From Sphagnum compactum (Eukaryota > Bryophyta > Sphagnopsida > Sphagnales): DNA of 64,000 nucleotides. A model generated the notes under the pieces. That model made no database searches. It saw only the letters and a program-made list of their open reading frames with translations, and was not told where the DNA came from. Location of the stretch: positions 5,332,001 through 5,396,000 of the forward strand of contig OZ234501.1 in assembly GCA_965153455.1 (NCBI GenBank), in the 5' to 3' direction. A program made the position numbers and the translations under genes. This document shows, in pieces, positions 1-10,939 of the stretch (position 1 is the stretch's first letter; every line of letters starts with the position of its first letter).

Positions 1-661
1 TGGGATCGAAGCTTCCTTTGAAATGAAGAACCAGATGACACTGGGAACTGACAACTGACCGTGTTTCCAAACCCACTCATGACTCCAAATTCCATTGGAA
101 TTGAATTCACTTGAACCAGAGGTTTAAAGTTTTGAGAAACCTTTATTCTCAGAACTGCACTTGAGGTTCTATCAAATCAAAAAATTAGTTGAAACTGAAA
201 TCTGAAGTTGGGAACTGAAACTGGAGCTCAGACTCAAGATCCTCTTCAAAACCCAAATCCAGACACTGCTGTTTAAGTAAAGGCACCGGTTCTAAGCTTT
301 ACAGAAGGTTTAGAAACTGCATTTAAACTTACATAAAGACATGTTGAATTGGGTGTTTTTTTTAGGGGGCTAGCTAAAGACGTTAAGTACTTTCTTTAAA
401 TTTTCTATAACCTATATCTGCAGCATAGGATTTACAGGCTTCATCTGCAGGGTTATGAAAAGGGATTACTCAGTACTAACTTGGAGTGATAAAGGAGAGC
501 AGGGTGCACAATGGACTCATGGTACACAAACTCATCCAACTCTGCACTCTGAAGCTTTCCATCCAACAGCAGAACCTGCAAAGAAATCGTCAAAGTATAA
601 TGTTGTGTTAGCAAACATTACAACTGATCATTTTGTGAGGATTATGATTAATTTGTGAACA
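1..661. other. No gene recognised (intron or intergenic)
   Basis: I see no coding exon on either strand that resembles a known protein. If the exon at 2755-3107 belongs to a minus-strand gene, this stretch lies in its first intron or beyond. I looked on the minus strand for the next conserved segment of a spermidine/thermospermine synthase and did not find it. Confidence 0.4.
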
Positions 662-802
662 TTAAGGTCTGAGGTGGCAGATTATGTTATTTTCTTAATC
701 ACACATTAAAGGACGTAATCTTCTGGGGGTGATAATACACTTGTAATAATGACCATAATTTTTTTCATAAAATGATGTTGAATCTGCCACCCCAGACCTT
801 AA
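662..802. mobile_element. MITE-like inverted-repeat element bounded by TTAA
   Basis: The 22 bases at 662-683 are the reverse complement of 781-802 with one mismatch, and weaker symmetry continues a further 10-12 bases inwards. Both arms begin with TTAA on the outside, so the element is either 141 bp with TTAA inside the repeat or 133 bp inserted into a duplicated TTAA. The interior is AT-rich and has no ORF. This is the shape of a short non-autonomous DNA transposon. TTAA duplication is the piggyBac hallmark, but because TTAA is its own reverse complement the sequence alone cannot separate target duplication from terminal repeat. Confidence 0.7.
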
Positions 803-2337
803 CATCATGGACTGGTCTTGCCCTTGGCCATTATATTTGGTGCAACCCTAATGGGTTCCATTGGCACCTTTACCCAACATAATGGGCAGGGGATTGACCA
901 TTCCAAAGTATATTGGTGACTCAAACACCACCAAATGTATTATTCCAATAAACAAATTGTTCGCTTGAAATTTTTCCAAAAACTGAAAACATGCTTAACC
1001 CCAAGTAAAAATAATTAGAAAATTTTAGATAAATTTCTAAATTAAAAAACTGAAACCTGTATAAAATTGGTTTTGAGGTTGGGTCCAAGTCTGATTCTAA
1101 CCAGAGTCAAGTGAAGGGTGGTTAATTAAGAAGAACCTGCAGTAGGTAGGTAGGTACCTTGCCAAATGGTCCGCTCTGCACAAGCTCAATAGTCTGAAAC
1201 TCGCTTGCACCTATGTGCAAAATCCTGTTCGAACATAAATTCTCAAATGATCATCAACTCTATGTGGAAGGAACAAACTTTTTCAGGGAAAAAAAAAACA
1301 TGTCCAGACATGGATGATGACGGTGATCTCGTGAATAAGTATGCTCATGATCACCAGCAGCCTGCTGTTAATTCCTTCCTGCAGATAGATCTAATATTGC
1401 ACTCGCAGCATTTCCAGCTGTGCCAAGTATGTGACCCTGAATATTAAAATTTGATGAAGAAAAGTCAAAATATGCAGGTTTGGCTCAGCAAAATGGTTTT
1501 GGTCCAGCATTTTTGCAAACTGTGATGAGGTTGATAAGAGGGAAAGAAATGTTGTACGTGCACTGCTAGAGAAGAGTGTAATAACTATGATCTGACTCTC
1601 GGTTTCTGATTGGCCAAGGTAGTTTGCTATTAGTAATCTCCCACTATTTGCAGTCCCAGTTTTAATTTTCTGGGCTGGGTTGCAAACTAGTAATAACTAA
1701 ACTTGGATTATTTTTGCAGAGTCACATACTGAGCACCGCTGGGGATGCTCTCAGAAACACTGGTAGAACCTGAATACCATCATCTGATCCATGACGACGC
1801 CGACGTAGTCGTGTAGTCTCTTGATGCATGGTGGGTCATGTCTATGAGCTTGAAGCAAGCTCTAAATTCAATGATGTTTTTCTTCAAGAAAGAAACTGGG
1901 GTTAAGTGTACAAATCCTTTCAAGAAAAGAATCGATTGTTATATTCTTGGGACTAATTTCTCCCTTGATGCTGCTCAGAGAGAGTCGATCCAGACTTTAA
2001 TTTGTACTTGTAAACTGCAGAATTCAAGTGGTTGAATTATAAGTCGAGCACTGATCATCGATGAGCTAGATATTCTCCGATTTTCGACGTGATCAGCAAG
2101 CAAGCAAGTTATACGTAGCTTGAAGCACCGATCTAGAGCATGCAGTAGTCACATGACATTCATGATCAACATATGATCAGGAGGAGTCTCTCCTAGCTAG
2201 CTAGTATCACAACAAGGAGAAAGTATAGGTGAATGGCAGGTCCAGAGGGTTTCTACTGTTAGGGGGCATGGGAAGTCAGGCTACCAAGCCGAAAAACAAC
2301 AGAATAATACCCCATGTGACCTGTCATCATTCACCTC
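803..2337. other. No gene recognised
   Basis: Several short ORFs occur (for example plus strand 1205-1447 and 1838-2035), but none shows a recognisable motif, and codon use and length fit chance. The stretch may be part of a long first intron of the minus-strand gene whose exon lies at 2755-3107. Confidence 0.4.
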
Positions 2338-2705
2338 CTTAAAAACCTGACCTAATTTGAAATTGTGCAAGAAGTTCAGGCTTGGTAATGTTTTCCTCGG
2401 TATCTACGACGGAGTTTATGCTTGGTAAGTTTGGCAGGCTTTCATCATTATGCTTGGTAAGGTGCGCCTCGTTATCTACGTACGACCAAGGGTATGCTTG
2501 GTTGGTAAGGTGTGCCTCGTTATTGACGACTGAGGTTGTACTTCGTAAGGTGTGCATCGTTATCTACGACCAAGGTTATGCTTGGTTGGTAAGGTGTGCA
2601 TCGTTATTGACGACTAAAACGTGTGCCTCGTATCTACGACGAAGGAAGGTTCTACTGGGAAAGCAACCTCCAAATACAAAAGAAAAATTAGGTCAGGTTT
2701 TTAAG
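2338..2705. mobile_element. 368-bp element with perfect 21-bp terminal inverted repeats
   Basis: Bases 2338-2358 and 2685-2705 are exact reverse complements over 21 positions. Between them lies a tandem array that fills most of the element. The sequence TTAA sits one base inside each outer end (2339-2342 and 2701-2704), as in the smaller element at 662-802, so both may use TTAA targets. There is no coding capacity. It lies about 50 bp from the candidate splice donor of the exon at 2755-3107. It reads as a non-autonomous DNA transposon whose interior has become a minisatellite. Confidence 0.75.
2379..2650 (+). repeat. Minisatellite with alternating 40- and 44-bp subunits
   Basis: A composite unit of 84 bp is seen by comparing 2496 onwards with 2580 onwards. 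Each composite holds two related halves built around a core reading gtaaggtgtgc-tcgttat, then ctacgac or tgacgac. About three composite units are present, with more diverged copies at the left end. Any open reading through it follows from the repeat and is not evidence of a protein. Confidence 0.7.
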
Positions 2706-2754
2706 TAGAAGAAGAAATTCAAAGAATTTGCAGGAGCAGAGAAGATATCATTAC

Positions 2755-3107
2755 TTGGAAATACCGTAGACCCATCTGAGGTCACGTTCCACCTCCTCCT
2801 CAAACCACAGGCTACAACGCTGCTGCTGCTGCTTGCAGTTCTTTACATGCTCCTCCTCTTCCTCCTTCTCCTGCAGTACCGGCGGGATAATAATTCTTCC
2901 ATGGGCACCAGCAGCTGCTGCTGGCGAAGAATTACTGCAATATGCAGATGATCCATTGTTGTAGCAGCTGACGTTGAGTACTGGGTGATGATGATGATCA
3001 TCCTTGTTCTTCTTGTTTATTGCAGCAGCAGCAGCAGCAGGAGAATCATGCAGGACCAGATGCAGCTCCTGATCATCTTCAGTCGCGACTCCTCCTCCTC
3101 CTGGCAT
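2755..3107 (-). CDS. Probable first exon, ACL5-like thermospermine synthase (partial)
   Basis: This exon encodes about 117 residues from an ATG at 3107-3105. The first 90 are low complexity: a Gly run, an Ala run (residues about 25-30), four His, a second Ala run, five or six Glu and four Gln. The last 25 contain LWFEEEVERDLRW followed by VYGIS. That pattern (W, aromatic, two Glu, four residues, D-L-basic-W, then an aromatic) matches the start of the conserved part of plant ACL5-type aminopropyltransferases, which turn spermidine into thermospermine and act in vascular development. A usable splice donor (CCAA/GTAATG) follows at 2754-2753. An ATG was preferred over the upstream in-frame TTG because this is a eukaryote. 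The catalytic domain would lie off the left edge. The assignment rests on one short motif; the low-complexity part is not informative. Confidence 0.5.
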
Positions 3108-3660
3108 TTTTCCGTTGCTATATAACAAGGCTAGTACCGTTACACACCAGTGTAGAACACAGTCTTCTTCTTACCTTGAAAAACTTCCACGTCCCTCCTC
3201 AAGCTATCATGTGAGCATGCATGCAGCAGCCGACAGCAAAATTTAGCACATCTGAAAACAATCTAAATCTCCCCAATCTAAGAAGAAGAAAAAGAAGCAT
3301 GAGTTGAAAAAATTTTGCAATGTTCAGGGAGCTGGATTCCGACTGCAAGTACACAGACAGCAATTGATGATGAGTGCAAGATGATGCAAAAGAGATGAAA
3401 TTGTTGTCTAGAGATCTAGAGCAGCTGCAATTTAGCTGTGAAAGCAGCAGCAACAACTGGATCATGAACTGTGCTTTGTGAATCTGAGAGGTTATTGGGG
3501 AGATTTGGTAGGGGTATTTGTAAGCAGAAGAGAAGAGAAGAGAAGAGAAGAGAAGATGAGAAGAGGGAGTGGCGGTGTGCACTTGTTGCTAGCAATGTTT
3601 TCTTTTTCTTTTTTTTCCTCAAATATTTGTGAAATGGAGATTTGTTTTTCAAATTGGAAT
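3108..3660 (-). other. Presumed 5' leader of the 2755-3107 gene
   Basis: Between the start codon at 3107 and the candidate TATA box at 3683-3689 lie about 550 bases rich in pyrimidine on the minus strand. They include an (AGAAG)n microsatellite on the plus strand at 3527-3556, read as CTTCT on the coding strand, which is common in plant 5' leaders. Short upstream ORFs occur on the minus strand (for example within 3199-3582), but none looks conserved. Confidence 0.4.
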
Positions 3661-3760
3661 GAAAAATCTAAAAATCGCCATATTATATACTAAGTTCCCT
3701 CTGCAGGAAGCCGAAAATATAGAAGATGCTATACATTTTATTTTTAATTTTCAAATTTTG
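3655..3760 (+). repeat. Dispersed repeat copy 1 (aatatagaag family)
   Basis: The stretch has 'aaatcgccatatt' followed within about 50 bases by 'gccgaaaatatagaagatgc'. The same ordered pair of motifs recurs near 4020-4080, 41190-41210 and 44060-44155. It is a short dispersed repeat of unknown class with no coding potential. Confidence 0.45.
3683..3689 (-). promoter_or_regulatory. Candidate TATA box for the minus-strand gene
   Basis: The minus strand reads TATATAA here. It lies upstream of the pyrimidine-rich leader and would place a start site near 3655. It falls inside a copy of the dispersed repeat annotated at 3655-3760, so the core promoter may be repeat-derived. AT-rich sequence makes chance matches frequent. 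Confidence 0.3.
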
Positions 3761-3984
3761 AGGCCAAGCAGCTCCCAAATGTCATAATTTCGCCAAGCTT
3801 ATTCTCTACAAGTTATCAAATTTAGCTGCTATTTTTGGTTCACTAATTCATCAATTCATTCAACAAGGGTAGTGCTTTTTGGTTTGTGTTTTTTTTAGGG
3901 CGAAATTTCATCAAATGGCAAAACTTTTTTTTCAAATTGGTAAAAGAAATTAGTGTATTTTGAGTTTCTTAATTGCCAAATTTC

Positions 3985-4090
3985 TGAAGAAAAACCTTTA
4001 AAAAAAACCAAAAATCACCAAATTCTATCTTAAGTTTGAGCAAGTAGCCAAAAAATATAGAAGGATGCTAGATTGTTTATTTTACTTTCA
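3985..4090 (+). repeat. Dispersed repeat copy 2 (aatatagaag family)
   Basis: The copy contains 'aaaaatcaccaaattct' then 'gtagccaaaaaatatagaag'. The order and spacing match copy 1 about 330 bases to the left and the copies near 41.2 and 44.1 kb. Confidence 0.45.
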
Positions 4091-4389
4091 TATTTTCTTA
4101 TTTCCACTTGAGCAACATCACAAAATTGAAAAAGAAAAACACAGATCAAGAGTGAAATTTCCCCTCTATTCTTCTTTCTCTCTCTCTCTCTTCTCTCCCT
4201 CCCTCTTCTTACCCACTAACTATTTTTGGGCTTTGCAAAATTGAGGAGATTGCAGAGTCTTTTCAAAGTTCAGTTGGGTTACAAATTGAACCATGATCTG
4301 TTTCCAAATCGAGGATAGCAAATGTTTATTATTTTGGGAGAAATTTTTTAAGGAACTGTTCTTGAGTTCTTCAATGTCCATTGAAGACT

Positions 4390-4690
4390 TGGCCTGATTT
4401 TTGGGGTTTAGAGACAAAGTACATAAGTTTTTTGGAGTTTGGGGACAAAGTATAAGTTTTTGGAGTTTGGAGACCAACCTAGCATTTGAATAACTCTCTC
4501 TCCTTTTTCTTTTTTTTGGGGGAGTTTGGAGAGAAAGCTGGTATTTATTTTTATTTTTATTTTTTTCTTTTTGGGGGGAGGGGGGGGGAGGAGTTTGGAC
4601 ATGAGCATAATTTTTGGAATGCATATGTTTTGGAATTTGAAGACAAGCATGTTTTGAGTTAGGGGACAAACTTTTCTCTTGTAAGGGAAA
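4390..4690 (+). repeat. Degenerate G/T-rich tandem repeat
   Basis: Five or more imperfect units of about 30-45 bases are seen, each around 'ttttttggagtttggggacaa'. They are interrupted by an (atttttt) run at about 4543-4565 and a G run at about 4573-4590. The minus-strand ORF across it (4220-4750) is Lys/Pro-rich low complexity and is not taken as a gene. Confidence 0.5.
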
Positions 4691-6044
4691 GGGGGAAGTT
4701 CTTATACAAAAATTGCATGCACATAGATTATGATGAATATATAGTTTCAAAAAGTGAACCCCCCAAAATGAATTCCTGGCCAGTTTTTGACAAGTTTATA
4801 TGTACAAAATAACCATGATGACATTGAACAGTTACCCTACTACCTTACCCTAAGGTCAGTTTCATCATTATATAATTCTCAAAATAGTGAAATGAATTTT
4901 TGTGAAAATATGAAGTTGACATGTTGAAAATCATCATAATTATCGTAGGCTACACTCCGAATAATTTCACTACTCATATCACGATATTATAGTAGATGAT
5001 GGAAAATTATATAACTTCAAAATTAAAAAACGAATTCATTTTTTGAAAAATGAATTAAATTATTCATGTTCTCAATGTGGAAACTGACCCTAGGGTATTG
5101 TAGCCTAGAGAGGATAGAGAGGAAAGAATGATCAATGAACAGGCTACTCATCTGTGTAGATAATGGGATTGTCCTCTGATGAGGGTATGTTCAAACACAG
5201 TCATGGGAAATGATCTGGAGTTGTGTAACTGCAAAGATGGTTGGGACATTCTAAATGCATGATGACATTTGGTGAAAAAGCAGCCTAGAGAGTACACAAA
5301 TGCAATGTCTCTTCTCTTCTTCCAACTGGGCAGTAGCCAACAAAATGGAACTCAAGTTGGGTGCCAAATAACTTAGTTCAGTAATGTGATTGTCAACAAG
5401 TAACAAATCAAAAGCAGGTAGGAATGGTTTGCAAGGTGGGGGAAGAGTTGGATGCAAAAATAGAATCCTCTCCAAACATATCAAAAGAGGAAAGGGTTTC
5501 TTTCCCATTTGGACCTCTTTTTGAAAATTTCTGAACTTTATTGCCAAATTTGGCTAAACCTTCTTATGAATGATTACCATTTCAAATACATCACGAAATT
5601 GGAAAAACAAAAGGAAAATAAAATATGAGATTCCACGTGTAGTCCGTGATGAATATGCTTTTGGGACGTCGACACCCAAATAACTAGGCTCTAGATTTTT
5701 GTTTGGTTTGAACTTAAAGAGGGAAGGGGGGGGAGTACGGAAGTCACGTAGATAACCATCACCTATGATTTGCTTTATGATGTCATTTATCATCTTCCCA
5801 TGCAATGCAACTTATCTCCTTCCTCTGTCTTATACATTGTGTCCATACGATTTTTTTGAGGGAGTACGGATATTCCAATGGATAATGGTCATGATGATAT
5901 TTTTTTCATTGAATGTTGAACCACTGATGTCATGTTTGATACAATAAAATATTGTGTGTTTGGAATCTGGATCCCACAATTGGGCATGTGTATAACCAAC
6001 CCTCTTTGACAAATTAGCTCTCAGCCAGAATACAGTTTTTAGTT
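4691..6044. other. No gene recognised; contains a small dispersed repeat
   Basis: No convincing exon is seen. Bases 5530-5600 ('gccaaatttggctaaacctt' and following) match sequence at 41240-41330 and 63110-63180, so a dispersed repeat is present. A G-rich run lies near 5725-5735. Confidence 0.35.
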
Positions 6045-6485
6045 TTGAAGACTCCCATTTGCCCTAAACCCTACAAACTTCATACAAGAATGCAGAGTGT
6101 AATCAGATTGCACATCCTTCTTCATACTTCAATCCAAACTTATCTGGCCACACTTATTCCACTTTTAGCTTATAATTTGCCTAGCCTTGTTGCCTTCAAG
6201 CCAATGTTGTTCAACATCCCTGCACAATTTCCTGGGCCCTATTTCCACAGGTTGCAATTTGACATCTTGGGTTGCCGCCACCTTATGACAATATCAAGAT
6301 TGCAGCAGAAGGTTGATGAGTTCCTACTTCATTACCTTATCCACCAAACAACTTTCATACTTTGCAAAACTTTTGACCCATCTACCCAAAAAATCTCATT
6401 ACTTTCCAAAACTTTGGACTTTGTTGTTTGGGTCCCCCTTTGTTGGTCAAGAACTGAACTTGTGCAGCACCGGGTGGTTGGTTAA
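6045..6485 (+). other. Unidentified ORF, 146 codons
   Basis: An ATG-started reading frame stays open for 146 codons in AT-rich sequence. I do not recognise any domain. There is no membrane segment, zinc motif or repeat that would suggest a function. It ends close to the left boundary of the large MULE but outside it. It could be a chance ORF or an eroded exon. Confidence 0.2.
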
Positions 6486-7134
6486 AATGATAAAATAGAA
6501 TGAAGATCAAGGCTTTCCATTGGACGTTTCAATACCGATTCTATGATGTCATTGCCAGCACCCCACCGCCCAATCCTTGCATCGGGCGGTGTGGCGTGAC
6601 AATCACAAGTTTCATTCTCATTCCCAACACGACACATCTAGGGACAGTTACAACTGGTTTGGGTGAACCAGCACCCACACTCAAACATGGGTTTTGGAAA
6701 AATGACCCAGTTTTTTTGGGTTGGCTTAGAGAGGCCTTGGGTAAAGCAGCACCTACAAGGGGTACCACCCTCAAAACTCCAAATTATCTTGGGTTTCCTC
6801 TAAACATTGCAAAATCAGGGTTTCCTAGTACAAATTTCACATCTTCCCGGAGGATTATAGCCACTGCCTAAGGACCTCCCTCAAGAAGGTGAAGATTTGA
6901 GTGTAAGTTCTAGTTCTTCCTGGCCTCTATCATAACCTAAGTATTTGTTACCTTGATCATGGCTACAGGCTATAGCAGACCATCTACCTAGCAGCCATTT
7001 TTTGGGGTGAAAAATAGACAAGAGACCATATCAGCAATGACCCTGCAACATGTCCAATTAGAAATTAGAGCAGGCCCTAAAAGTGACACCATCAACTAAT
7101 CCTCTTGGCACCATGTGGCACCATCATCACAGCC
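6486..7134. other. Flank of the large MULE, no gene recognised
   Basis: Short open frames on both strands overlap each other (6500-6871 plus, 6541-6774 minus), and neither has a known motif. A small GC-rich hairpin sits at 6564-6591. Confidence 0.3.
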
Positions 7135-7145
7135 CCAAAACCTTG
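7135..7145 (+). repeat. Left 11-bp target-site duplication of the large MULE
   Basis: CCAAAACCTTG here is repeated exactly at 33920-33930, each copy lying immediately outside the inverted termini. MULEs typically duplicate 8-12 bp, most often 9, on insertion. Confidence 0.8.
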
Positions 7146-7552
7146 TGAGGCGCTAAATACCCCCTAAGAAGCTCTGTCCGGTGTTGTTTAAGCGTCCGTG
7201 CCCCACCACTGACCCCACTTTCACGCCTTCCATGTCCAAAGCAGGCCCCGCCACTGGACCCCATCCTTTCGACCTCCATGTCATCCGGTAACCCGACCTT
7301 TGCCTTTTCCATGTCATTAGATGGACCCACCAGTTTTCATCCTCCGTCCACTCATGCAGACCATCGTCGACATTCATTTCACGTTCGTTGTCGAATCTTT
7401 TTTCGTTGGTCGTCGCCAACTACAACACCATTGACATGATCTGTAGCATGATTTGCGCTTTGAAACAAGGTATGTGTTCTACAAGAAATGGTGCTCGCAA
7501 ACCATGTTTGAAATTTCCCTTTTTTAGATGCAAAAGGATAAGCTCCATGTCT
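7146..7552 (+). repeat. Left terminal inverted repeat of the large MULE
   Basis: This is inverted relative to 33511-33919 with small indels. Similarity runs from the outermost 'GAG..GCTAAATACC' to 'aaggataagctccatgtct' and stops there. The GC content is higher than in the surrounding DNA. Overlapping outward-facing ORFs in it (7127-7419 minus) are by-products of the repeat. Two copies of the plant telomere-type heptamer occur just inside the inner edge (7576-7591). Confidence 0.8.
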
Positions 7553-7741
7553 GCGTCTAAAGCAAAAAATGAAGGTTTAGGGTTTAGGGTTGAGTTGCAA
7601 CATTTTTGTCATGTACTTTCAGTACTGCGAGTGTTGCATTGATTAGTGAAGTGACAAGTTTAACAAATTCAGTATTGAAGCACACAACAATCTTGTGTTG
7701 CATTTACTTGTGTTCATGAATGAACTCTTCCCGGAGAGAAC

Positions 7742-8068
7742 ATGCAATTTGCAGCTAGAAGCTTTGTTGAACAACACAGCTCAACACCTTTTAAAATCAT
7801 TGCAGACTTTGCACAAATTGAGCCAAATATTACAGTTGTGGACAATGCCCATGCCATTGAGTCTGTCGTGTTGGGGATCGAAGACATCCTACAGCCTGAC
7901 GACCTTGAAGTCATGGTGATGGCAACAAACAAAGAAGGACAACATAGGCGTTTGCTTCAAAAGGTTTTGCCGATAATTGTTCAACAAGACCCCTACATGA
8001 TTCACCTCCTTAGTCGATACAAATACATCGATATTGTAAAGTCAATAACAACAGGATGGGTAGAAGGG
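7742..8068 (+). CDS. Unidentified MULE accessory protein, exon-like ORF
   Basis: The frame runs from an ATG at 7742 to a canonical splice donor (GG/GTGAGT) at 8069, giving about 109 residues with no internal stop. The protein has a good amino-acid mix, with segments such as FKIIADFAQIEPNITVVDNA and LQPDDLEVMVMATNKEGQHRR, and it reads as real coding sequence. I do not recognise the family. It sits just inside the left terminal repeat of the MULE and points inward, the place expected for a second element gene. The downstream plus-strand coding pieces at 13844-15058 may belong to the same gene, separated by introns and a nested repeat. The true start could lie upstream in another exon. Confidence 0.5.
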
Positions 8069-10560
8069 GTGAGTTTCCCATTTCATTTTATTTTTCCTTC
8101 TCATTGTGTGTGTTGGAATGTAGTTGCTTGGAGCTATTGTTTCATTGTTGGGAAAATCCAAGTACATAGCATACTTAAAAACCCTGATTCACCAACAATC
8201 CATCTAAAATCTAGAAATATTGAGTGACCAAGAGTCAATGGGTGCTTGATTTCTCTCGTATTTAATACGTGTTTTTGTTATCCTTTTTGTGTAAGTTGTG
8301 TTGTAAGTTGTTGATTGCCATGTCCAAAATATGTGATGAATGAAATGTTTGGTTTTGAGTTATGGAGCACAAATAAAAGCTATTATCTGTTGTTAATTTT
8401 CTTTTTGCAGGACAAATGAGTTTTAAACTTTTTTTATTCATAAAAGTACATGGTACTTTCTACTAGAATTCATAATTGTAGCGGTAAAACCATTCTTGGG
8501 CTTTTCTCAGGCATGCCTAAGCATACTAAGGTTAATTTATGTTGTCAACAATCTTGTTGATTTCAGTAGAGTCCTGGTTGAAATTCAATTCTAAGCATAG
8601 TAGAACTTTGTTTACGGTATAGGATTTTGGTGTTCTGCTTTTTACTGTAGGAAGAACTCAATGTAGGTAATAGCTTTTTATGACTTTCTTCATTTTTTGT
8701 TTGAACACAATCTCTTGGTTACATTTTGATAGACAATTCAATCACATCAACTGAGAGAAGAATCTCACCTTTTCTCAAGCAAGGAATCATGTTTATATGT
8801 TTGTGCATGTTTAGTATCTATTTTTGTATGCATTTTTGTTTGTTTCGCCACTACCTCCAGTCCCTCAGTCAATTAAGGTTGAGTAGAAGGAACATCAAGG
8901 TTATTAAATTGGCATTAGGTTCGGGTTCCACATAATCCCTTTCAAATCCTAGAAGGTACCTACTATCCTCCCCCTTGTCTACACTTCTTATTACAGTTGA
9001 ATTTTGTGAACTTCTCATTACAGCTGAATCTTGTGTCACTACAGCAATGTTGTGGGTACTGATCCAATTTCCCTTCAAACTAGTAATTGTAGTAGTTATT
9101 GTTATTGGAATAGAAGTCCATTGTGCCCATGATCCTCTTAGTCGATAATTAGGAGCCAATCCTTGCAAGAGAAAACAAAGAAACACATGGAAAACACGAC
9201 CCAGTTGCTTGATTAGTGTGAGACTGAAGTGGCTGCATGTTATGATGAAGTTCAATTAGGATGTCCAGGATAGTGGAAGATAACCAAACACATCCTATAC
9301 TAGCCCTCAAGTTGTGTGAGCCACAAAAAAATTGCAAGACTTAAAAAATTAAAACAAGAGGTTTGGAATTGTGTTTTAATAGTTTTATGGAAATTGAGAT
9401 GTGTTGTACCTGTGATGAGATTTATGTCTCATTGCTTCTTGTTTTAATATCATGTTGCTAAAACTGTGGCTAATTTAGAGAAATCAACCCATTTTTAGTT
9501 TATGCACAAAAGAATCCAACAAAGCATGTGGATGAGATATTGTGTGTTAAGGTCTAATGTCACCTATGAAGCACAACATTACCATGTCCAAAGTAAATAT
9601 GGATCCTCGACTATCATGAACCAAAAAGACTGTTTGTTGTTAAAAACCAACCTGCATGTGATCTGATCTAATAGAATTTCATGCAGACAAGATTGCCATG
9701 TTCAGAATATGTCCAACACAATAATGTCCAGAAGTTGGTTTTTGTTATTTCTTGGAGAACCAAGTGTAGCTATGATGGTTGTTTTGTTGAGTTATGCCAT
9801 AAGGTACTGTGTGTGCTGATATGTCAAAATACATGGTTATTGATGTAGTGGGAAATGATAGCCAATGATCTTGCCATTATAGGTATTTGGAGGTCCGCAA
9901 GGGAACAACAAGATCTATAATTCCACAATGCAATAGAGTAGACATCACTATGTCACCCTATACCTTGAAGACAATATGAGCAATTGGCCCTAGAAGCATA
10001 TTTTGACATTTGATGCATCAATGTGCTTTTTGGTAATAGGCCATCATTTGAATGCAAGTTCCATGGAAATCCTTTCAAAGACAAAAATATTTTGTCTTAC
10101 CATAGAATGATGAATTTGTGCCCTGATTACACAGGCGATGAACTCTTCAAATGTATCCAACGATGACAAAAGATGAGTTTAAGGAGCTTAATAAGTTAGG
10201 GGAGAAGTTTGGGAAACCACTCCCAGACTAAGGCAAACAAACAATTGATGATGTGACAAAGTAGACCACAAAAAGGGCTGCACCACCAAAAATTACAGAA
10301 GCAGCCATCTAGTATGCCACCTCCAAGACTCATACATCCAAAGGAGAAAGAGGTATATGAACTAAATAGTGATGAAAATTTTTCTTTAAGTCATAATGTG
10401 AAAGTAGGTACAATTTTTCATCTCTCTTACATTTTATTTCTTGGTTGGAAATTGACATTTACAATGGCAACTATTGGCATGTTTCTTGTCTAAAACATTC
10501 CATGAATTGGATCTTTCCAGGTTTTGTTGTAAACAATCAAGGAACAAAAAATAATGTTCT
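8069..10560. other. MULE interior, eroded; no clear exon
   Basis: Between 9880 and 10360 scattered plus-strand segments look coding-like in changing frames (for example a Lys-rich stretch near 10150-10230), suggesting eroded exons of the accessory gene, but no frame holds long enough to call. The rest is AT-rich and intron-like. Confidence 0.3.
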
Positions 10561-10939
10561 ACAAAGTAGTCATTAGAGCATGCAAAACCATTAGTAGAAA
10601 TCAGCCAAAATCTAACCACTTCATTTGCAACTACATGCAACTTGTAGTCGTTTACAACTAATTTTGAGAATATTTACAATTTATAAAATCAAATTTCAAC
10701 TATTTTGGTCACTCTTACAACTATGATGTAATTATTGAAAACTTCATCCTATCGGTTGGATAGCTTTTAGGTTTATTTTCATCCATGAATATATTGATAT
10801 GTCCCATTAGTCGTAATAGTCACCAAATTAGTCACATCCTAAAAGTATTCTACGGTGACATAGGGGTGTAATTTTATGTATGTATTAAAATTATATTTAT
10901 GATATATATTTTGTGTATATTAATTATGTGTATGTATGT

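Noticed and set aside
2382-2708. 108-codon plus-strand ORF with repeated 'LVRCASL'
   Set aside because: The frame is open only because the 84-bp composite unit is a multiple of three. It encodes the minisatellite.
4220-4750. 176-codon minus-strand ORF
   Set aside because: It is a translation of a G/T-rich tandem repeat and homopolymers, giving Lys/Pro/Ser low complexity.
6564-6591. GC-rich hairpin (caccgccc/gggcggtg)
   Set aside because: An 8-bp stem in isolation. No T-tract, RNA gene or element end is linked to it.
7127-7419. Overlapping minus-strand ORFs
   Set aside because: They lie entirely in the MULE terminal repeat, share no protein similarity that I recognise, and their partner in the right terminus is disrupted.
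7576-7591. Two TTTAGGG-type telomere repeats
   Set aside because: Only two heptamers are present. Such telobox-like pairs are common in plant DNA and also appear near 44490 and 59732, so this is not a telomere or telomere scar.
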